A stretch of DNA of 5,831 nt, from assembly GCA_031254715.1 (NCBI GenBank), contig JAIRTY010000198.1:1-5831 (forward strand), given 5' to 3'. The position numbers and the translations under genes were made by a program. Shown here one piece after another: positions 5,255 through 5,831 of the stretch. Origin of the DNA: Nocardiopsaceae bacterium (GTDB lineage Bacteria > Actinomycetota > Actinomycetes > Streptosporangiales > Streptosporangiaceae). Each line of letters starts with the position of its first letter. Position 1 is the stretch's first letter. The notes beneath the pieces are model-generated. The model searched no databases. It saw only the letters and a program-made list of their open reading frames with translations, and had not been told where the DNA came from.

Positions 5255-5831
5255 TGGGGCCGGTGGTGTAGGTGCGGCCGCTGGGGGTGGTCCAGATCAT
5301 GGTGCCTGGCTGGGGTTGGGCCAGGTGCCAGCGGCCGGCCTGTTTCGCGGCGTGGTGCCTGCGGCAAAGCGGCGCGCAATTGCACACGCAGGTCTTCCCG
5401 CCCTGGTCGTACGGGATGGTGTGGTCCTTGTCGCATCTCACCGCGGGTCTGCGGCAGCCGGGGAAACAGCAGGTGGCCTGCCGGGTCTCGATCAGATGCC
5501 GCAGCGTCGGCGGGAGCTGGTAGGCCCGGGTCTCCCGGGCGTGGTCGCACCGGCCGCCTGCCAGCGGGGTGATCGTCACGGTCGCGGACCAGGTGCCGGT
5601 GCCGACGGGAGGTTTCGGTCGGTCGCTCCCGCGGGCCAGGCCCGCGCGGCCGGCGCGGACGCAGCCGTGCGCAACGGGCCGGCCGCGCGCGTCGGTGAGG
5701 GTGATGCACCAGCGGTTGCCTGGGCGGGCAGCGAGAGCGGCGGCCAGGCTACGGGCATCGGCGGCGTCCAGGGCGCCGTGCCCGCAGGCTTCTCCCGGTG
5801 ACTCGGACAGCCCGAGCCACGTGGCCAGCGG
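5238..5831 (-). CDS. HNH endonuclease of the DUF222/13E12-repeat type, N-terminus cut by the window edge
   Basis: The frame is open without a stop from TAA at 5238 to the right edge, giving 197 visible residues; the protein continues beyond. The visible N-terminal part (LATWLGLSESPGEACGHG, then RWCITLTDARGRPVAHGC) matches the linker that precedes the nuclease in actinobacterial DUF222-HNH proteins, so the internal GTG at 5579 is not the start. The HNH domain follows: Cys122 and Cys126 (CFPGCRRPA), CDKDH with His137, Asn151 in CVCNCAPLC, and CRRHH with His159-His160. Cysteine placement suggests a structural zinc. The C-terminus ends in the usual WTTPSGRTYTT segment. HNH domains cut DNA using one metal ion; for this family, common and multicopy in actinobacterial genomes, the cellular role is not settled. 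The gene runs in the same direction as the toxin-antitoxin pair but ends 56 bp before it, with its own hairpin at the stop. Confidence 0.93.
   Translation of the reverse strand, partial: PLATWLGLSESPGEACGHGALDAADARSLAAALAARPGNRWCITLTDARGRPVAHGCVRAGRAGLARGSDRPKPPVGTGTWSATVTITPLAGGRCDHARETRAYQLPPTLRHLIETRQATCCFPGCRRPAVRCDKDHTIPYDQGGKTCVCNCAPLCRRHHAAKQAGRWHLAQPQPGTMIWTTPSGRTYTTGPTRYPR

Noticed and set aside
5238..5579. Treating the HNH gene as a complete 113-residue protein starting at GTG5579
   Set aside because: The frame stays open to the right edge, and the residues upstream match the usual sequence before the HNH domain in DUF222-type proteins, so 5579 is internal.
1238..5831. A multi-gene defence island combining MutS-like ATPases, toxin-antitoxin and HNH nuclease
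   Set aside because: The toxin-antitoxin and HNH/DUF222 genes are common stand-alone elements in actinobacterial chromosomes, they have their own signals, and there is no mobile element or shared regulation. Adjacency alone is not enough.

Overview
The window is very GC-rich, with strong G/C bias at third codon positions. It carries families typical of Actinomycetota: an HNH/DUF222 (13E12-type) nuclease, an actinobacterial-style arylsulfotransferase-like protein, and a Phd/VapC toxin-antitoxin pair. It reads as chromosomal DNA of a high-GC actinobacterium. The genus cannot be fixed from this sequence. No rRNA, tRNA, transposase, integrase or CRISPR array was seen.

Layout. (1) From the left edge to 1247 (+) runs the C-terminal part of an arylsulfotransferase-family protein whose start lies outside the window. 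(2) From 4389 down to 1238 (-) lies a two-gene operon of MutS-family ATPases. The upstream gene (2842-4389, GTG start, good Shine-Dalgarno) overlaps the downstream gene (1238-2845) by 4 nt (ATGA). The operon meets the arylsulfotransferase gene tail to tail, with a 10-bp overlap. (3) 4390-4558 is the leader of this operon. (4) 4559-5181 (-) is a toxin-antitoxin operon: a Phd-type antitoxin (4951-5181) followed by a VapC-type PIN toxin (4559-4954), again with a 4-nt ATGA overlap. A promoter/operator sits directly upstream. (5) From 5238 to the right edge (-) is the C-terminal 197 codons of an HNH endonuclease of the DUF222/13E12 type.

The most interesting part is the MutS pair. Both proteins look homologous over their full length: a helical MutS domain-III-like region of about 300 residues, then a domain-V ATPase. 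Both lack the mismatch-recognition and connector domains of MutS1, and the Smr domain of MutS2. They share unusual motif variants: GxNQGGK(S/T)T, an Asn-Glu Walker B, and an ED....SGKL signature segment. They differ at the switch histidine, which is present in the downstream protein (Thr-His) and replaced by Phe in the upstream one. With translational coupling, this suggests an obligate heterodimer with two unequal ATPase sites. Its biological role cannot be read from the sequence.

The toxin-antitoxin pair is a conventional module, but it appears to be transcribed as a leaderless mRNA from a promoter overlapped by three alternating AGTCC/GGACT half-sites. Nothing ties the arylsulfotransferase, toxin-antitoxin and HNH genes to the MutS pair beyond adjacency.
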